From Lineus longissimus (taxonomy: Eukaryota > Nemertea > Pilidiophora > Heteronemertea > Lineidae): a stretch of DNA of 64,000 nucleotides. The stretch lies in assembly GCF_910592395.1 (NCBI RefSeq), contig NC_088309.1:12404599-12468598 (forward strand). The letters are read 5' to 3'. How positions within the stretch are numbered: position 1 is the first letter of the stretch; every line of letters starts with the position of its first letter. The notes beneath the pieces are model-generated. The model ran no database searches. It was not told the origin of the DNA and was given only the letters and a program-made list of their open reading frames with translations. Shown here in pieces: positions 48,225 through 62,742 of this stretch. Position numbers and translations under genes: made by a program.

Positions 48225-51200
48225 GCACATTTAACTAGAGGCCTTTGCTGAAACATGTTCACCCAAGCCCTATAGATAATGAGAAGATAAAGTTGTTCTT
48301 CAACAGAAAGGTGCCTTCTTGATATCGTCTTTGAAAATCTTAATTATTGTTGAATTAGAACCTTGCCAATGCCATTCTCTTTTGAGGAAATCATTTATTT
48401 GTGAGCAATTTTTCATCAACTACAAATAGAAATTAACAGTATTCGAAAAGACCAGCATTTTCAATATAAGCACAATGCAGTCGGAGTTACTGGAAACGGA
48501 CATGGCCTCGGCCTCAGCTCAGCAAAGCTGGAGAACAGCGATGAAATCATTATTACAAGAGATGATGGATTCAACATTGAAATAGTATCTGTCGCCAACA
48601 CGACTGTAAATACAATGCCATGTTCTCATCGAAGGAAAAATGTCGAGGTCAACATCGCCGACATCACCCGAGCATATTTATCATCGGTGGTCAGGAAACA
48701 TCGCCGGTGTAAAAAACGCTCTGTAAATACCCATCTACCTTGTGTGCAAACCAATGATAAGAGGAAAAAATGCGAGGGATGGATATGGAGGGAAGGGATT
48801 TGTGATTATAGAAATCAGATCAGGGGAGCCACATCTAATTTGGAAATGGCAAAGGAAAAACTGGCCTGGTAATGTGTACTTTGGCTGGGTATCAATGAAC
48901 AGTGATATTGTTGCGGTGTAATTTGGCATCAGTGGAACAATTTGGCTTTGTTGTTCACTTTGAAAACTGGTTGGCCGAATATTGACTCCCTGCTCAGTAA
49001 CAAGTATGTACCCTCTCCCTAAGATCAAGGCCAGTGCTAATTGGGTACCTTCTAACGAGCATGTCCTGTGGTGTATGTTCACGGTAGTGATGGTTATTGC
49101 TGGGAGCAAGAAGGACCACATCAACGAAGGGCCAGACTAATGAGGCGACCACAGTGATGGTCGACTTGACCAGGCTCATTTTAAAGCCTCATGCTGATTT
49201 GTGAGTGATGATGGGGATGTGACTTGTCTCGGCGAGAATCAACAAGGCACATGATTTATGGTGTGGAGTTTGGAGGAAATAGTTCTTGGGGAGGGGGTCT
49301 TGACCATCTTGCTGGTAAAGTTAAAGTACGCCAATAAATGCCAAAAGATAATTCGGGACTGTTATAACCTTGGCACCTGTACATGATTCCTAGAACTTCT
49401 ATGCTTTTCTTGAAACCCTGTAATAAAAAGAAGTCACTTAGATGATACTATATGCCATGAATGAAAAAGTTAGTTCACCCCATCCTTGGTGATTTTTGCT
49501 TCCAATACAATGTTATAAAAGTGTCTGTAGTGATGCAGATTTGAACTTGAATGACAGCTGAATTCTTTTAATATTGTTTACCATAATGTACAATCATGTA
49601 TTCTTTCTGCAGAAATGTCATTTTAATGACTATCTACACATCCCTTGAGGCAATAACATTGGATTATTTATGGAAGCAGTTCTTGCATACCTGTCATTGT
49701 TTCATTAAGATTGTATGTATTATTGGCCTTGGTAATTACTTCCTCTCCTAAAGGCTTCAATTCAAGTGGCCAAATATGCTGAATGATTTTCTTATGCAGG
49801 GAACAGATTGAACGCAAATAAACTGATTTGTAATGAGATTTATGTAAATAGCAAACAGAAAATTGGCAAACATCTGCATGTCTCTTTATTTTTCTGAAAA
49901 TTTTGGAAAAATCATGTTTTGGCAGATTACAAACTTTTGTTTGGAAAAATTTTGTTGTAGTTATTATTTTTTTCGTTAATATAAGTTTTCCGCAAAATCC
50001 CAACCTGCAAATTTTGCGGTTCACAGTATCAATGTTAGTGCTGGGCAGGACTAGTTCAGCAATAGAACATGCTTTTAGGCCTAAAAATAAAATTTTGACT
50101 GATGGTATTTTTGCCAAGACAGCTCCTTTTCAAATGCTTATTCCTCTGTGCCTATCCTTGGATTCTTCTCCTTTGAAATTCGATTTTCTCTAAACTCTGA
50201 CATCCACTGTATCGTATCCTCAGCAGAATCAAAGATTCCTACAATAAAACCTGCTACAATGATTAATCATCCTTTATCCGTAATGCCTGGATTCCATTCT
50301 GGTACAGCATGAAAATAAACCACGATCAAAACCCTCGACAATGAAAGAAGCTAACCGAGTCATCCGACATCAATAACGTGGTCTAAGACTTCCGTTTGTT
50401 TGCTGGTGAGTTTTGCAGCTCGGTCTATAATCATCTAAACTGATTAAGGTTTTCCTTGCGCTTGTAGTCTAGTCAGGTCTACACCTAGTTAAGGTGTATT
50501 CACTGGGACAAGTACAAATGATGTGGCGATGGCATGCTCAGACTTGGACCATGCGCTTACATATTCCATTGCCATTTCATTCTTGAAGCTAACAAACTAA
50601 CTAGCGAATCATTTCACCATAATCTGCCTTGATCTGTGGTACATTTTCACTTATGAGACTGTACATCTTCACCGGTGCCTTGGAATAAACCTCACTAAGC
50701 ACTTAGGCAACTGTCTGTTGCAAGTATTAGGACAAATTGTTGCTGATTAATTGATGGGCGGCTTGTGGCGTGGTGGACAATGCTAGTGTCGTATGAAGAA
50801 GGTGTCCGTAACCCTATCAGTGAATTGAAAGGAAGGACATAATATGAAAGACATATGTACTCGTGGAGTGGAGTGGTGGCCATCTCAGTATCTCCTTGTA
50901 AGGAGGTGTTATGTTGGTAATGGCATCCCAAGTCATTACCTCTCTTGATGGTTGTCTTTTGAAGGACAGCCACCTGGCTATTTTTGGGAAAGTCGAATCA
51001 GAAAAGTTAGAGAAACCAGTTAGAAGTCAGAAAAAGTGTCCCAGAGTCAAACAATTGTCCTGATGGTGATTTTAACTCTTGAAGGAAACTAATCTTATGT
51101 GCCATCCATGGCTGGAAGCCCTTTCCCCCAGAGACCTTACTCTGGATGTAAACTGAGAGTACCTAAGTAGTTCTCGTGAGAAATATATGTTGACCATCAA

Positions 51201-52609
51201 TGATTCCTTCCCCTGACCTGGCCTTGCAAGCTTTGCCCTTGCATGTCCATAAGATAGGAAGCTATATGAGCTAGACATTCAGGCTAATGATGATGAGCCC
51301 ATCCATTTCGTTCACCTGTCAGCTACAAAACGACCTCTCCTTGTGTTCGGTCTTATTGGTTGGATGTATCTGTTGCTATTTGTGGTGGTTTTTGCGAGAG
51401 GTAACTGATTGTCTGGATATACTAGTGCATCTGTTGATTCTGATCTGAGGGGCTGCCTCTCTACACTTTAGGACCTCTCATCACCATCTTAGGTGTCACA
51501 TCTGCAATGCAACTTGAACAACTTTTGACAGCAGTGAAAAAGAACCGTGTGGACATGAAGAAGATGATAACATTGGTTGCTCTTGCTAGATTTCATTGAA
51601 TTTTGTTTCACCTCGTTTTAATATTTTGCATATCCTTGGTATTGATAAGGCAATCCGACTTTATCCTTGTATCCTATATTCTTTCAGGTGAGTTTCCAGT
51701 CAATGGCCCTACCCCTCATGGCGGTAATGTACACCTTTATTTTGAATTGCCTCTTCACCAAGTTGGTCCTTTTGCCACCCTTGTTTTCGCATTGTACTGA
51801 TAGTGAGGGTTGAATAGGTGTAATTTGAAACAAATCCTATATTCTAAGTTAGTCAATAGTTGAAGAAACTACGGTGTTATCTTTTGTTTGAATATGAGGG
51901 TCTTAGACAAAGATCAAGGTCGTGGGATTGACTTTCACATTTTGCATTTGGAGGCTTTTGGTGTCAGTTTTGCCTCCTAATAAATGGGTGCAATGTTAAC
52001 GCTAAACAAAGGATTGTTTACCATCTAGCAAATGATAAAAAGTGTAGCGCATCAGATTAGCCTTTTAAAAAGGATTCAGTCTGAGTCTTGACAAGAATTT
52101 ATATGGCCTCGAAGAGGCGCTTTGCAGAATGTGATGATTGTGCGTTGAAAGCTTTCCGCACATTTCATCTGTGCTATTTGAAGATGAATTCGAGATCTCA
52201 TTTAATGGCACTGGAGCAACAGCCTTGTCCTCGGAAGGATTTTCTAAGATTTGGCCGATATTTCGTATCTTTTCGAATGGGCCAAGAGATAAAGCATGAT
52301 TACCAGAACGGTAATGTTCATTGTTTCCCGATTGGTTGATAACAACTCCAGCTTTGCTTCTAATGTACTTTGCGACTGGCTGTTTCCATTAAAGCCATAT
52401 CTCGTGATGTCTAACTGCAGCTATTGGCTGTACTGTAATTCCCCTTATCGGTCCTTTTGACTTTTCAAGCTGAAACTGATAACGAGGGGACCGATTGTTA
52501 ATTTGCATCGGAGCACGGCATAGTTGGGCACCAGTATATTGAATATCCAGAAGTATTAAGGTAGCAGGAAGGGTTGGGCGTTTGTGGTTTCTGAGTCTGA
52601 GGGGGTTGG

Positions 52610-52679
52610 TGTCTGTTGACTGTGCTTTAAGAGAGACTACGCATGGCGCCAGTCTCTCTTAAAGCACAGTCAACAGGCA
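52610..52679. repeat. Perfect 25-bp inverted repeat (hairpin)
   Basis: 52614-52638 is the perfect reverse complement of 52651-52675, with a 12-nt loop (ACGCATGGCGCC). The stem extends 4 bp further with one wobble. It is a strong isolated hairpin in otherwise featureless DNA. Perfect pairing fits a recent foldback or a very young inverted duplication better than a conserved pre-miRNA, which usually has mismatches. Confidence 0.85.
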
Positions 52680-55600
52680 TTTGGTCTCAGTATTTGGGTA
52701 AGTACAGAATCAAGGCAGCTCAGAGAGCAATGATTGAACGATGCTGTGGACAAGTCCAAGGATACTGCATCAGTCACGACCAACTTCTCATCAGAAAGCG
52801 TCACCACCAGCATATTCAATGTTCAGTTCCAACCTGTACCAGTCCAATGCACGCCTGTCATGGTCAGCAGTAGTCAGCTTAGCGCGATATGGAACATTCT
52901 TCCGAAACTCAAACGAGGGAAGTCTGCTCATTAGCATATCTCACGCACTGCTCCTTCTGGTCAAACATCGTAGTGAAATCGTAATGGACAACGTCTGGCT
53001 TTGCGCCAGACATCGAGACTAATAAGTTAAGAACTAATAGGTAAAGAACTTCTACTTGCGCGAGACTGCTGTGATAAAATTATCATTGCAGAGACTCCGG
53101 TGACGTACACATATATTTTTTACAATCAAAAATGCCCTCAAAAGACGACGTGGAATGATTATTTTATTGATATTTCCTACTCATGTATATACCTTCCAAT
53201 TATCACTTTATACAAATAGATCGGCGTTAGCTCGCATGCTTTTCTTTACTGGTGACACTATAAAGCAAAATAGTTGCAACCCCGTAAATGCGATGTAAGT
53301 CCAATAATAAATGACGGTGACCCGTTATAAATGTTTCGCCAGCTTCGCTTTTTTGCCGCTACGCGGCGCTTTGGGCCCTTGCGTCCAGTAAATGACCTTG
53401 CCCAATCGGTTCTTTGGTGCATCTTAATATTCTTACAGTTAAACAATCAAATCTAAATGAATCTACTTATCTAACTGATTAAGAGATGCCATTTCATAGG
53501 CACTCCAAATCAGGTCCTCTCTCTTGTAAGGACCAAAACACTCGGTCGATTGTAGCTTTAATGAAAGGAATCAAGAACAAATCAGTTATCTATCATTGTC
53601 TATGCAAGAGATTTGTTCCGTTCACTAAATATCAGTACCAAAGAGGGGCAAAAGTATCTAGTCACTCTTCTGGAACACACAGGTGATCAAATATATTGTC
53701 CAGGGAACCTCCAGGGACGCTTGCTTGATTTCATGCGCTATTGGGTTCCTTGCTGGCTTGTTTACCCCAGACTGGGTGTGTGATCTTCCAGCGCGGTCAA
53801 GGTCGATATTCTGATTGCTAGATCTAAAGGTGCGACTTCGGGGACAATTTCATTATGCTCTGATGTTGGCTTGCCACAACAACATGTGCAGGGAATCTTG
53901 ATGTTGTGTGATGTTCATCTAAAACAAGGAAATGAAGTTAGTGCATTTTGATTACTGGCTGCTAAAAGAGATGGAGGTTCATTGTAATAATGTGCGAAGA
54001 CGAAACCTGATGAAAATGCCATGTTTTTCCTGATCAGGCATTTACCTTTTGCCTCAGCCATGAGGTCATAGTACCGTCAGCTCAGTTGTACGATGGACAG
54101 GCATGGTAGTGGCTATTGTTGTTGTTCTTTGTTGTTGAGAGGGACACTCCTAGCAGACCCCTGCAGACAGCGCCATGCTGAAATTGGCCAGTTAGCTTTG
54201 TGCACTCCTGCTTCAAGTAAAATATCCATCTTTGCCATTCCTTGATTTGACTTGTGGTCTAGTAAGACACTTAGCCTGTGCTGTGTTCCCTAACCATGTG
54301 ACATGGTAGCTAATCAGGGATAATGGCCGTCTGGTTGCTAACGGAATTAGCCTGCAGCAGTCAGGTGTCTTAGTGGTGAGAGGGGAAGCAATTTGCCAGT
54401 GCCAAAATAGATATCACATAATAAAAGGTGAAGGGCATAAGTAAGTGTCTTGACCATGGTTCCTTAGTAATCATTAAATACAAAATATTGTTTTCCTGAC
54501 ACTTTCCTTTCCTGCAACTTACTTTCAAGAAAACCTCCCAGTCCCAGTTAAAAACAATGCCTTCTCTGATATGTTGGTCAAGTTGTCGAGAAGAAGAAAA
54601 ATTGAATATTCATGATAATTTGCAGTACTTTCCTTTTTTCTTTGACACACTGTTTTTCTCTCTTGTGATCAAACCCATCAGCCAAGTACAATTTTGCCAG
54701 CAATGCTTTGGGAAAAACTCATTCCATGAAGCGATTATTTCTTCTCAACATCCAAGAAATTGCTATATACATCCTTTGCTTGAAGAAATTGCAATTTGGT
54801 CCCAATTGCCATAGGCGTGGAGAACTAATGGTCATTCTTTTATTCTCTTGTCATGATAAGTCCTGCGGAACCTTCTGCATCTAAGTAGTAATTACTTTTG
54901 ATCTCTGACTGATATTGGCAGAACGGCCCTTTTTTCTAGCCAGATGTCGAGAAGCAGTTCAACTTAACCTGCATTTGTCTCAGTGGAGTGGGAGCATTTT
55001 CTTGCTGCCTTTAAGAGATGTTGCATTATTAAACGCGTCACCCCCATACCAATCTCTCTGAGAGATGTTTTCTACCCTCTTCATCTCTTGGGATATGTTA
55101 CATTTGCTGCAGATTGAAGCGATAAAAAGTAGCCATCTTGCCAGTATCTGTAGAGGTTTGATGAGGTCGTTTTGGTTTAGCTAGCTGAACAGTTGCTGGC
55201 TTGACTGGAGAAGACATGCATGAATGGATGTAGGTTGTTTACTCCGATATCATTGATCTGTTGATGGTTCTTTTAGTAACTTGAGAATGAATTGCATGTA
55301 CCTGTACCAAAATATTTCACATGTCAGCCAGTTGTTTAAGCCCTGCACTAGACAAGCAATTTAAATGCCTGCTACCTGGGATTATCATGTGCAGGTCACT
55401 GCTTAACACGGGTTTATAAGGTGGCTGCGATTCTTGTTGCAGGTGGCTGCAATGACCATAACCTACAAGTGATCAACGTCACATGCGATTGAAATTGCAA
55501 ATAGCAGCCATTTAAAATGCTCTTTTGCGGGGCGCCTTAGTTTTCCAGATGTTGAAGAGTCATCCAATCAAAAGACTTTGGAATTTTTCACAGAAATGTA

Positions 55601-55792
55601 ATATGGATATCAAATTGGCTGAATTATTTTGCTATTTGAACTTTTGGGAAATCAGCTAGAGAGGAGATCATGCTTTCCAATGAAAGTACATTTCAGGAGA
55701 CATCGCGTGTCAGCTTTTGAAAAGGTTAGCGTGATCTTTATTGGGAAGTCTGCATTGGTTCGTTACTAAGACCCGGCAGTTTGTAATGTTTA

Positions 55793-55819
55793 TATCCCCA
55801 TGTCTTTGACATGGGGATA
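55793..55819. repeat. 12-bp perfect hairpin
   Basis: TATCCCCATGTC and GACATGGGGATA pair perfectly around a TTT loop. It could be the centre of a small palindromic element or an RNA hairpin. Nothing nearby gives it a role. Confidence 0.6.
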
Positions 55820-56094
55820 CATTCCTCATTCTCTGCTATAATAAACCTATGCCATCCAGACATTGGAAATAATGAAATACTACCTGATTATTTGCTTTGG
55901 ATGGAGATTGATTAACAATGCATATACGATGATGATATTTACTTGGTCAAGTGGACACAAGGTATTGTTTGGTTGCTTTCTGTGGTGCTTTCAGAATGTT
56001 CAACTCCTTGATTGCAGTCTGGTTTACTCTCCATTGAGGCTAGAACTAGAAGGTTTACCTGAGGGTTTGTTCAACCAAGCTGTGATCAGACGGT

Positions 56095-56600
56095 GCTTTG
56101 ATTGAGGCTGGTACCTGTAGAAGGTAGAATATTGTTTGATTGAGGCTGGTGCACCTGTATAAGGTAGACTATAGTTTGACTATGGCTGGTGTACCTGTTT
56201 AAGATAGACTATTGTTTGATTGAGGCCGGCACACCTGTTTAAAGGTAGAGTATTGTTTGATTGTGGCTGGTGTACCTGTATGAGGTAGACTATAGTTTGA
56301 TTGTGGCTTGTGTACCTGTATGGGTAGACTATAGTTTGATTGTGGCTTGTGTACCTGTATGAGGTAGACTATAGTTTGATTGAGGCTGGCACACCTTTTT
56401 AAGGTAGACTATTGTTTGATTGTGGCTGGTGTACCTGTATGAGATAGACTATAGTTTGATTGTGGCTGGTGTAACTGTATAAGGTAGACTCCGTTGTTCG
56501 ATTGAAACGGGTGTAACAGTAGAAGATTGATTGAGGCTGGTTTACCTGTGGAAGGTAAACCTTGTTTGGTGTTTGGTGTACCTGTAAAAAGTAGAATTGA
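56095..56600. repeat. ~40-bp minisatellite
   Basis: About 12 copies of a 38-41-bp unit, TTTGATTGWGGCTGG then TGTACCTGTATRAGGTAGA and CTATAG. Copies decay toward the right edge. The short minus-strand open frame across it (rich in HQPQSN) is a product of the repeat and not a gene. Confidence 0.9.
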
Positions 56601-56764
56601 TTGTCTATTTGATACTGCAGTATCTTTAGAAGTATACTTTTATTGTTTGATTGAAGCTTGTATAGAAACATACAACCAAGTAGGGAACAGATGGTGCCTG
56701 TATTGAGGTGTTGTAGATATATACTATTGTTAGAAGAGAGGAGTTCTTATCAGGCTTGCAACAG

Positions 56765-57165
56765 CAGCTGTCTTTCTGTTAATCCCATTAGTTGGAGCTT
56801 GATTTTGTTCGATTGTTGATTACTTTTAATTAGATTGCGAGATATCTCTGTTTCATTTGTGATTTTTAATGGCTTCTGCCACTCATTTATCATGTGCCCT
56901 ATGTATATTGATATGGTGGACAAAACCACAGAAAAAGAACATTTTACCCCCGAAAGGTTCATTCAAATTCTTACTACCGCTGTCTTTCTGTTGATCCCAT
57001 TAGTGGCAGCTTGATTTTGTTTGACTCTTGATTACATTTCATTAGATTGCAAGATATCGCTGTTTTATTTCTGATTATAAATGGCCTTGCTTCTCATTTA
57101 TCATGTGCCCTATGTGCACTATTGATATGGTAGATAAAACCACAGAAAATGAAAATTTTACAATG
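56765..57165. repeat. 212-bp tandem duplication
   Basis: Two diverged direct copies, about 56765-56976 and 56977-57165. Shared blocks include GCTGTCTTTCTGTT, GGAGCTTGATTTTGTT (GGCAGCTTG in copy 2), TCATTTATCATGTGCCCTAT and AAAACCACAGAAAA. It lies just right of the 56.1-kb minisatellite. No coding function is evident. Confidence 0.85.
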
Positions 57166-59913
57166 ATCGGCCTAAGCGATAAAAGATATCTGGATCACAC
57201 GAGAAATAATCCTGTGCGGTCCTGGTCCTGATTCCTGATTCTTGAAAGACTTTCCCTTTTGGGACATTTCATGATGTGCCATCTGGTGACACAGATCAGC
57301 CACGCACTCATGTAGTTTTCTTATTTATAAATCAGATCAATTAGTTAATTGTTATAAACCTGTGCGTGTGCAGCAAATGATGGTTCCTCTAGACTTTAGG
57401 AGTAGAAGAGCCTTCTTTGTTGGCTGGTTCCGCAGCGGGTGACCACAGTCGTAAAGGAATTGGATTATTTTCATTAAGGAGTTCCCATTGAATGGATATC
57501 GATTCCATCTTTCAAGAAGGAGACGTGTACCTGTTTCATTGTGCCAGTCTCCTTACTAGACTTCCGTCAGAGCTATTTTGATCCTTCTTTGTTGGAAGCG
57601 AAAATAGCTTCAGTGACTAATTAGCTAAGCCTCGTGCAGAGTTTGCCAATACTGCTTCTGAGGTAGCCTGTGCTTAGGCGTGCAGCCATGAAAGGAGCGT
57701 GTCATGAAAGTGTGGAATTCACTGTGACACTTGCTTAGAATCAGGTTCATACTGTTACACTATTTCTGGCTATGTGGTTGATCCCCTCTCCACTGCCTTT
57801 TTGCAAAGGCTGCAGGAACAAACAAGATATGCGACTATCATCCCATCTAATGAATAAAGAAGTCTTATCTGTAGCACACTTACAGCATATTAAAAGGTCT
57901 AAAGGCTGCAATCCGTGCAAAAGTTGATGACCTTGATTTGTCATTTAGCGATATTGTAATATGATACAAATTCTATTATGCTGATATATATTCCCCGCGC
58001 GCTGGTAATAGATAGTAATAGGTCTCCGAAGGAGCTTGAAGATAACATGGCATGTCATATCTCATCTGTTATTGTTAGCAGTTGTGTTTTTCAAAAAATG
58101 GGGGTTTGCATGCTTTCAAAGATATGTTTTCCTTTGAAATAATATGAAGTACGGTACATTTCCTTCATTAAACTAGAACATAGAATAATGGCAAAGATGG
58201 ATTTAGCCAACCTGAAATTCATTTGAAAAACTCTTTCATTATTGTCAATATTTTGTTTCCTGCGGGTATCAGTCTGGTCTGCACCATCTTAATATTGTTC
58301 TATCTCAATTAGTTTTACGTGATCTTGATGATAAGCTTGCTGCATGAGCCGAAGTCACTGAACAGATGAATCATGACTGAATCAGTTGCATGTCTTTGTC
58401 TGGATGGCCGTTAGTCATGTGTGATTAAGTGGACAGGTCTCACAGGAGGACCTTGATTTTACTTATTGATAGAAAGGGCCGACAGTGTCCCTTGTATCTT
58501 ACTGTTTAAACTTATGAAATCAATTGACATTACCTACATTTTTACCAGCATTTTAATTTTTCAACTCATAAGTTTCTAACTGCTCGAGTCAGCTGAACAT
58601 GAAGTTGGGACAGCATGAATTACTTAAATTGTTTGGCTGCAGAAATTCGAGATCGAACGTTGTTTAGCAAAATATATGGCATAAATTCAAAATTACTGAA
58701 GATGTTTACTCTACCGAAAAAAATTGAATAATGTGCTGAGGGTTAAATTTCTTTTCATCGAGCCAGAATCACTATTTGTGGGAGTGATATCATCGATCAG
58801 CTCTCATGTCCAGTTTTATATTGTACTGACACAAGTCTACCAGTGTACATTTCACAGCGCAGTGTTTGTCAGTTTCCTTTAAGGTCAGTATGAACACGTT
58901 TTGCTCAATAACCTTGGCGACGTCACGAACAAGAGACACTCTCGAAAGGTGATTATATGCGGATATCGCTTCATTCCTAAATCTCCGTTCATGTTATGCC
59001 TGGCACCTTTGATCCATCAGAAACTCATCCAGGTTCGTACTGGCCGCGATTGTAATGACATTTTCACGCAAATTGCTCTAATTTTGTTGATAATGAGCTA
59101 GTGTCGTTTGATATGTTTAAATCTTTAAACTAGAAGGTTGCCATGGTGACCGTGCAGATATTTGAAAGAATTTTGTCACCGATAAAGAAATACCAATTTT
59201 CTCATTGCAGAGAAAATAAATTGGAAGCAAACTGAATTATGAGAATATTATATTAGAAATATTTTTGTATGAGGTTAGAGTACACCTTTTTTGGTGGTGA
59301 TTTAGTTCCTTTTGAATGGGCACTGAAAAGCAATCCCCCTGGAGCAAATAAAATAAACACGAACAGCTTCCCCTTTAAAATATTTCTGTTAAACTTAGTT
59401 TATCTATAATTTTACTTGCTGCTGTGGGTTATCATGATAAATAGTAAAAGTTAGGCATGCAAATTTTAATTGTTTTTGAGATAAATGACGTATAAATGAA
59501 TCTTTCACGCGATTAGTCCTGCATGCAAATAAGTTCGTATCTGCGATGATTAAAGTTTGATAAATGAAGCAAAATTCCATTTGTTGCCGATAAATAGTCT
59601 GTTCTTGATTGAGAGTGCAACAGTGTCTTGTGGGTTGCCCTCCATAATTCTTTCTGACACATAAAAAAGTCTCAGGGAAGCAACAGATTTATTTCCTTGC
59701 CTCCTTTGGAAACCGTTCAGTGGGTTTGCTGGTTGTTATTTGATTCTGTCGGGAATTCTGTTACGTTGTCAGATGACAAATATTTGTGTAAATTCTCCTT
59801 TTACGTATATGTCTTAAGATGAAAATTAGTGAAATACGAAATTATGTTTTCCGTTCGTGATTATGAAGAAGGGCTTAGCTGGCTGTGCTGACAAAATATC
59901 TATTCCAGCTGCG

Positions 59914-59931
59914 CCCCCCCCCCCCCCCCCC
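59914..59931. repeat. C18 homopolymer
   Basis: A run of 18 C. On the minus strand it appears as a poly-Gly stretch in a meaningless short open frame. Confidence 0.85.
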
Positions 59932-62742
59932 ATCTGCATCAGGTAACAAATCAGTTATGTTGAACATCAATCCTTTGTGTGGGATGAAACCCAGCCAACA
60001 TAGAGCCAGCCACTCATTCTCATGCAGTGTGAAACATACTGCATGACATGGTTGAGAAGACGAACACAGATGTATATGAGCGAAGATGGAACCGGTCCTT
60101 GGGGTACAAGTCATAATTTGAATTCATCCCCTGGGGTTGCCCAATGATCAAGAGCCAGTGTCTCTATATTAAATACCACGCGCCCAATCAGGGAATCAGA
60201 GGGGATGACTGTCCATAACAGGATCACGCTTGTCAAACAAATTCTGCATTATTGGCCGGCGCATATATCCCATCTGATAAATGCACGGAAGATGCTCGTA
60301 TGTATTCCAATGTTGGACAAATATTAAAAATACTGCACAAATCAAATAAAGTGGAATTAGATTCTCCTAAATTACGCCGTGACAAGACCAGGCGTGCATG
60401 TTTGGCTCATCCCACTGAACAAATATCGCTAAGAGAAGATAAATAGGCCTAGGCGTTAAGTTTTTTGGCTCTGGGCAAAAGAGGTTAAGACTGGTGTGGT
60501 TTAACCAGTTGCCTACCAACACTAATACTATCTCTATTGTTCAGTATGATAACTGGTGGCAAATTGCCTGATTGTTTATTTCTTCTTTGATGTGGCCTTG
60601 CCATAGCTACAATATCGATTGCTTCTCCTTGCGCAAAAGAATCAAGTGAATACATCTTATATCAGTTTTATGAGATGTTCACTGTGCCCCCTAGATATTC
60701 TCTCCCAGTAGAATCTTAATTACAAAATGTTACAGAAAATGTGAAAGATGCCACGAGCTGCCTCTAGACACCATCAGTTGGAGGTGTCCATTGTAAAGTC
60801 TAAATCGATATGCGGTATTCTTTGTTAGAATAATGAGATAGAGCCTGGCGATCCCCGGCTAATATGTAGCAGTCACGTGTGCCTTTCTCATCAGTATGAC
60901 CTACAGACAATGGTGAAGCATCAGATTTGACGCCATTTGTGCCAACACAATTGGGACATTGTTTCCTCATGAAAATAAAGTACAATGATTGGCACCAACT
61001 GCTCCGGCCACGTTTTGGGTTCTTGGAAAGTTCGACATGGCCATGTGTTGCGTCAGGGCACAGATGCTGTCAAAGACGATGAAAGAAATCTCTCCACGCC
61101 CTTCAATAATCGATAATGCCGCCTTGGTGAGCTGGTCTATAATGGTGAAAAAGATGTGCTGTAATTAATGTTGATTTGAGATGCTCTGGACCGGCCATGC
61201 GGTGCGGCCCATTACATGAATTGATTACCGATGACCAGTGCACCATTAAAAAGTCTTGAAGGACTTGGATGTCGGGCGTTGATTGAGAGGCCAGTAACTT
61301 AATCAGGTTTTAACCCTGTTGCGTGCAAATGGCAGATTTCTTTTGGGACGGGACATCTTCACAACTTGGCAGATTTTTTGGTTGTCGCATTTCTATCTGG
61401 AGTGCGCTCATGTTGCCGTGCAGTGCTTTTCATTGTTTCTCAAGTTTACTGTCACCATCTTTGCAGTGGGTGGGGCATACACATAACATGTTGAAGAGCT
61501 CAAAAGATTGGTTCATCAGGATTCTTGCCCTGAGCAGTTTTCTGTCTGGCTATAGCTTGGTAGTCAAGACCATATTATTTCCAATTTCCACTCTTTGAAC
61601 TGTTTGGACAACATTTTGTGATGACCTAAAATATTTGCTTTCAAATCATTATGCCAATTTAAATTTGACACCTTCACAATGGTCTTCTGGTATTGACCAA
61701 GACATCTTTCATCATAATGTGACAGGTCCTATTCTTGAGAAGTCTTCCAACAGAGGCACCCTATCTTATAATATTTTGAATATTCAATCTAGATCATGTT
61801 TTTGTAGTGTCCACAAATGCGCATTTGTAAAGTAAAAGGAATGTCACCCATTTGCCTTGTGTGTGAAATCGTTTCTCTGTTTGTGCTCAGTCAAGACGCC
61901 TTGATCAAAACGATCTAAGGGGGCATAGACCATATTGAATATCTTTCTGAAGAACCTGTTTGGGCTGGCCTGTTCTGGCAAATTGACAGATGGGAGGTAC
62001 TGCCAGGAGCATAAATTCAATGAGTAAATTTTTGCATTACTTGAGATTAATGGATTAGCATTAGCAATGCTTCTTACTGAACGATGGGTCGAAGTCTTCA
62101 GTATGTGGTATTCCCCTGAAGATTTTTGCCAACCAGTTGTCAATTTCAATCATTGATTTCAATGAATGAAAGCACTTCAAGTTGTTGAGTGTTTATGTTC
62201 AACACGGCCATATCCTGTACTACTCATCCAACAGTTCTCGGCATCCCCTTTAGCTTGCGAAACGATATATAGTTTTTCCTACAGAGATGTTCATGTCTTC
62301 CAGCCATGTTTGTGTGAAACGAACCCTATCTAATCGGATGATTTATCGGAGTTCTCTCTCTTCTTCCCTATGTATAATTTACTCCGAAAATCAATCTAGC
62401 GATAATTGGTTAGCGCATGACCTATAGAAAATAGCGGAGCGCCCATCTTTCCAACAACTCGCACACGTGATCAATACTTTCTTGATGAAAATGGATTAAA
62501 ATGCTCGAATTGAGTCTTGTTTGTTGTAGCGAGATGGTTCCTCGTCGTCATGATAGGATTATCTGATACTGTAAACCCCCTTTATGTTTAGGACTCTGTT
62601 TTATTGCTCCTTTACAATAGATTTTCCGTATGAACTACCCTGAGAAGATCATTCAGCAGATGACAAAACCACTTGGCCGTACAAGACACTGGCACCAATG
62701 AGAAACGGCAGTGATACACACTGTCACATTACAGTGGCATTA

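Larger units (their letters stand above)
48225..56094. other. Non-coding, nothing recognised
   Basis: No supported exon. A 9-bp inverted pair (CCGCAAAAT at 49990-49998, ATTTTGCGG at 50011-50019) and the hairpins at 52.6 and 55.8 kb are the only structures. The 149-codon minus-strand frame at 49668-50117 is Lys/Ile/Phe-rich with no domain. Confidence 0.5.

Noticed and set aside
48940-48985. Frame reading FGFVVHFENW, like RRM RNP1, downstream of the exon pair
   Set aside because: There is no AG acceptor at the phase needed to follow the 49-nt exons, and the frame stops soon after.
49668-50117. 149-codon minus-strand open frame
   Set aside because: Random composition, no domain, no exon signals at sensible places; such lengths are expected by chance in 64 kb.
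52680-52700. Possible microexon between TCTCAG and GTAAGT
   Set aside because: Only about 7 nt, with no pyrimidine tract; such pairs occur by chance.
56399-56671. 90-codon minus-strand open frame
   Set aside because: It is produced by the 40-bp minisatellite.
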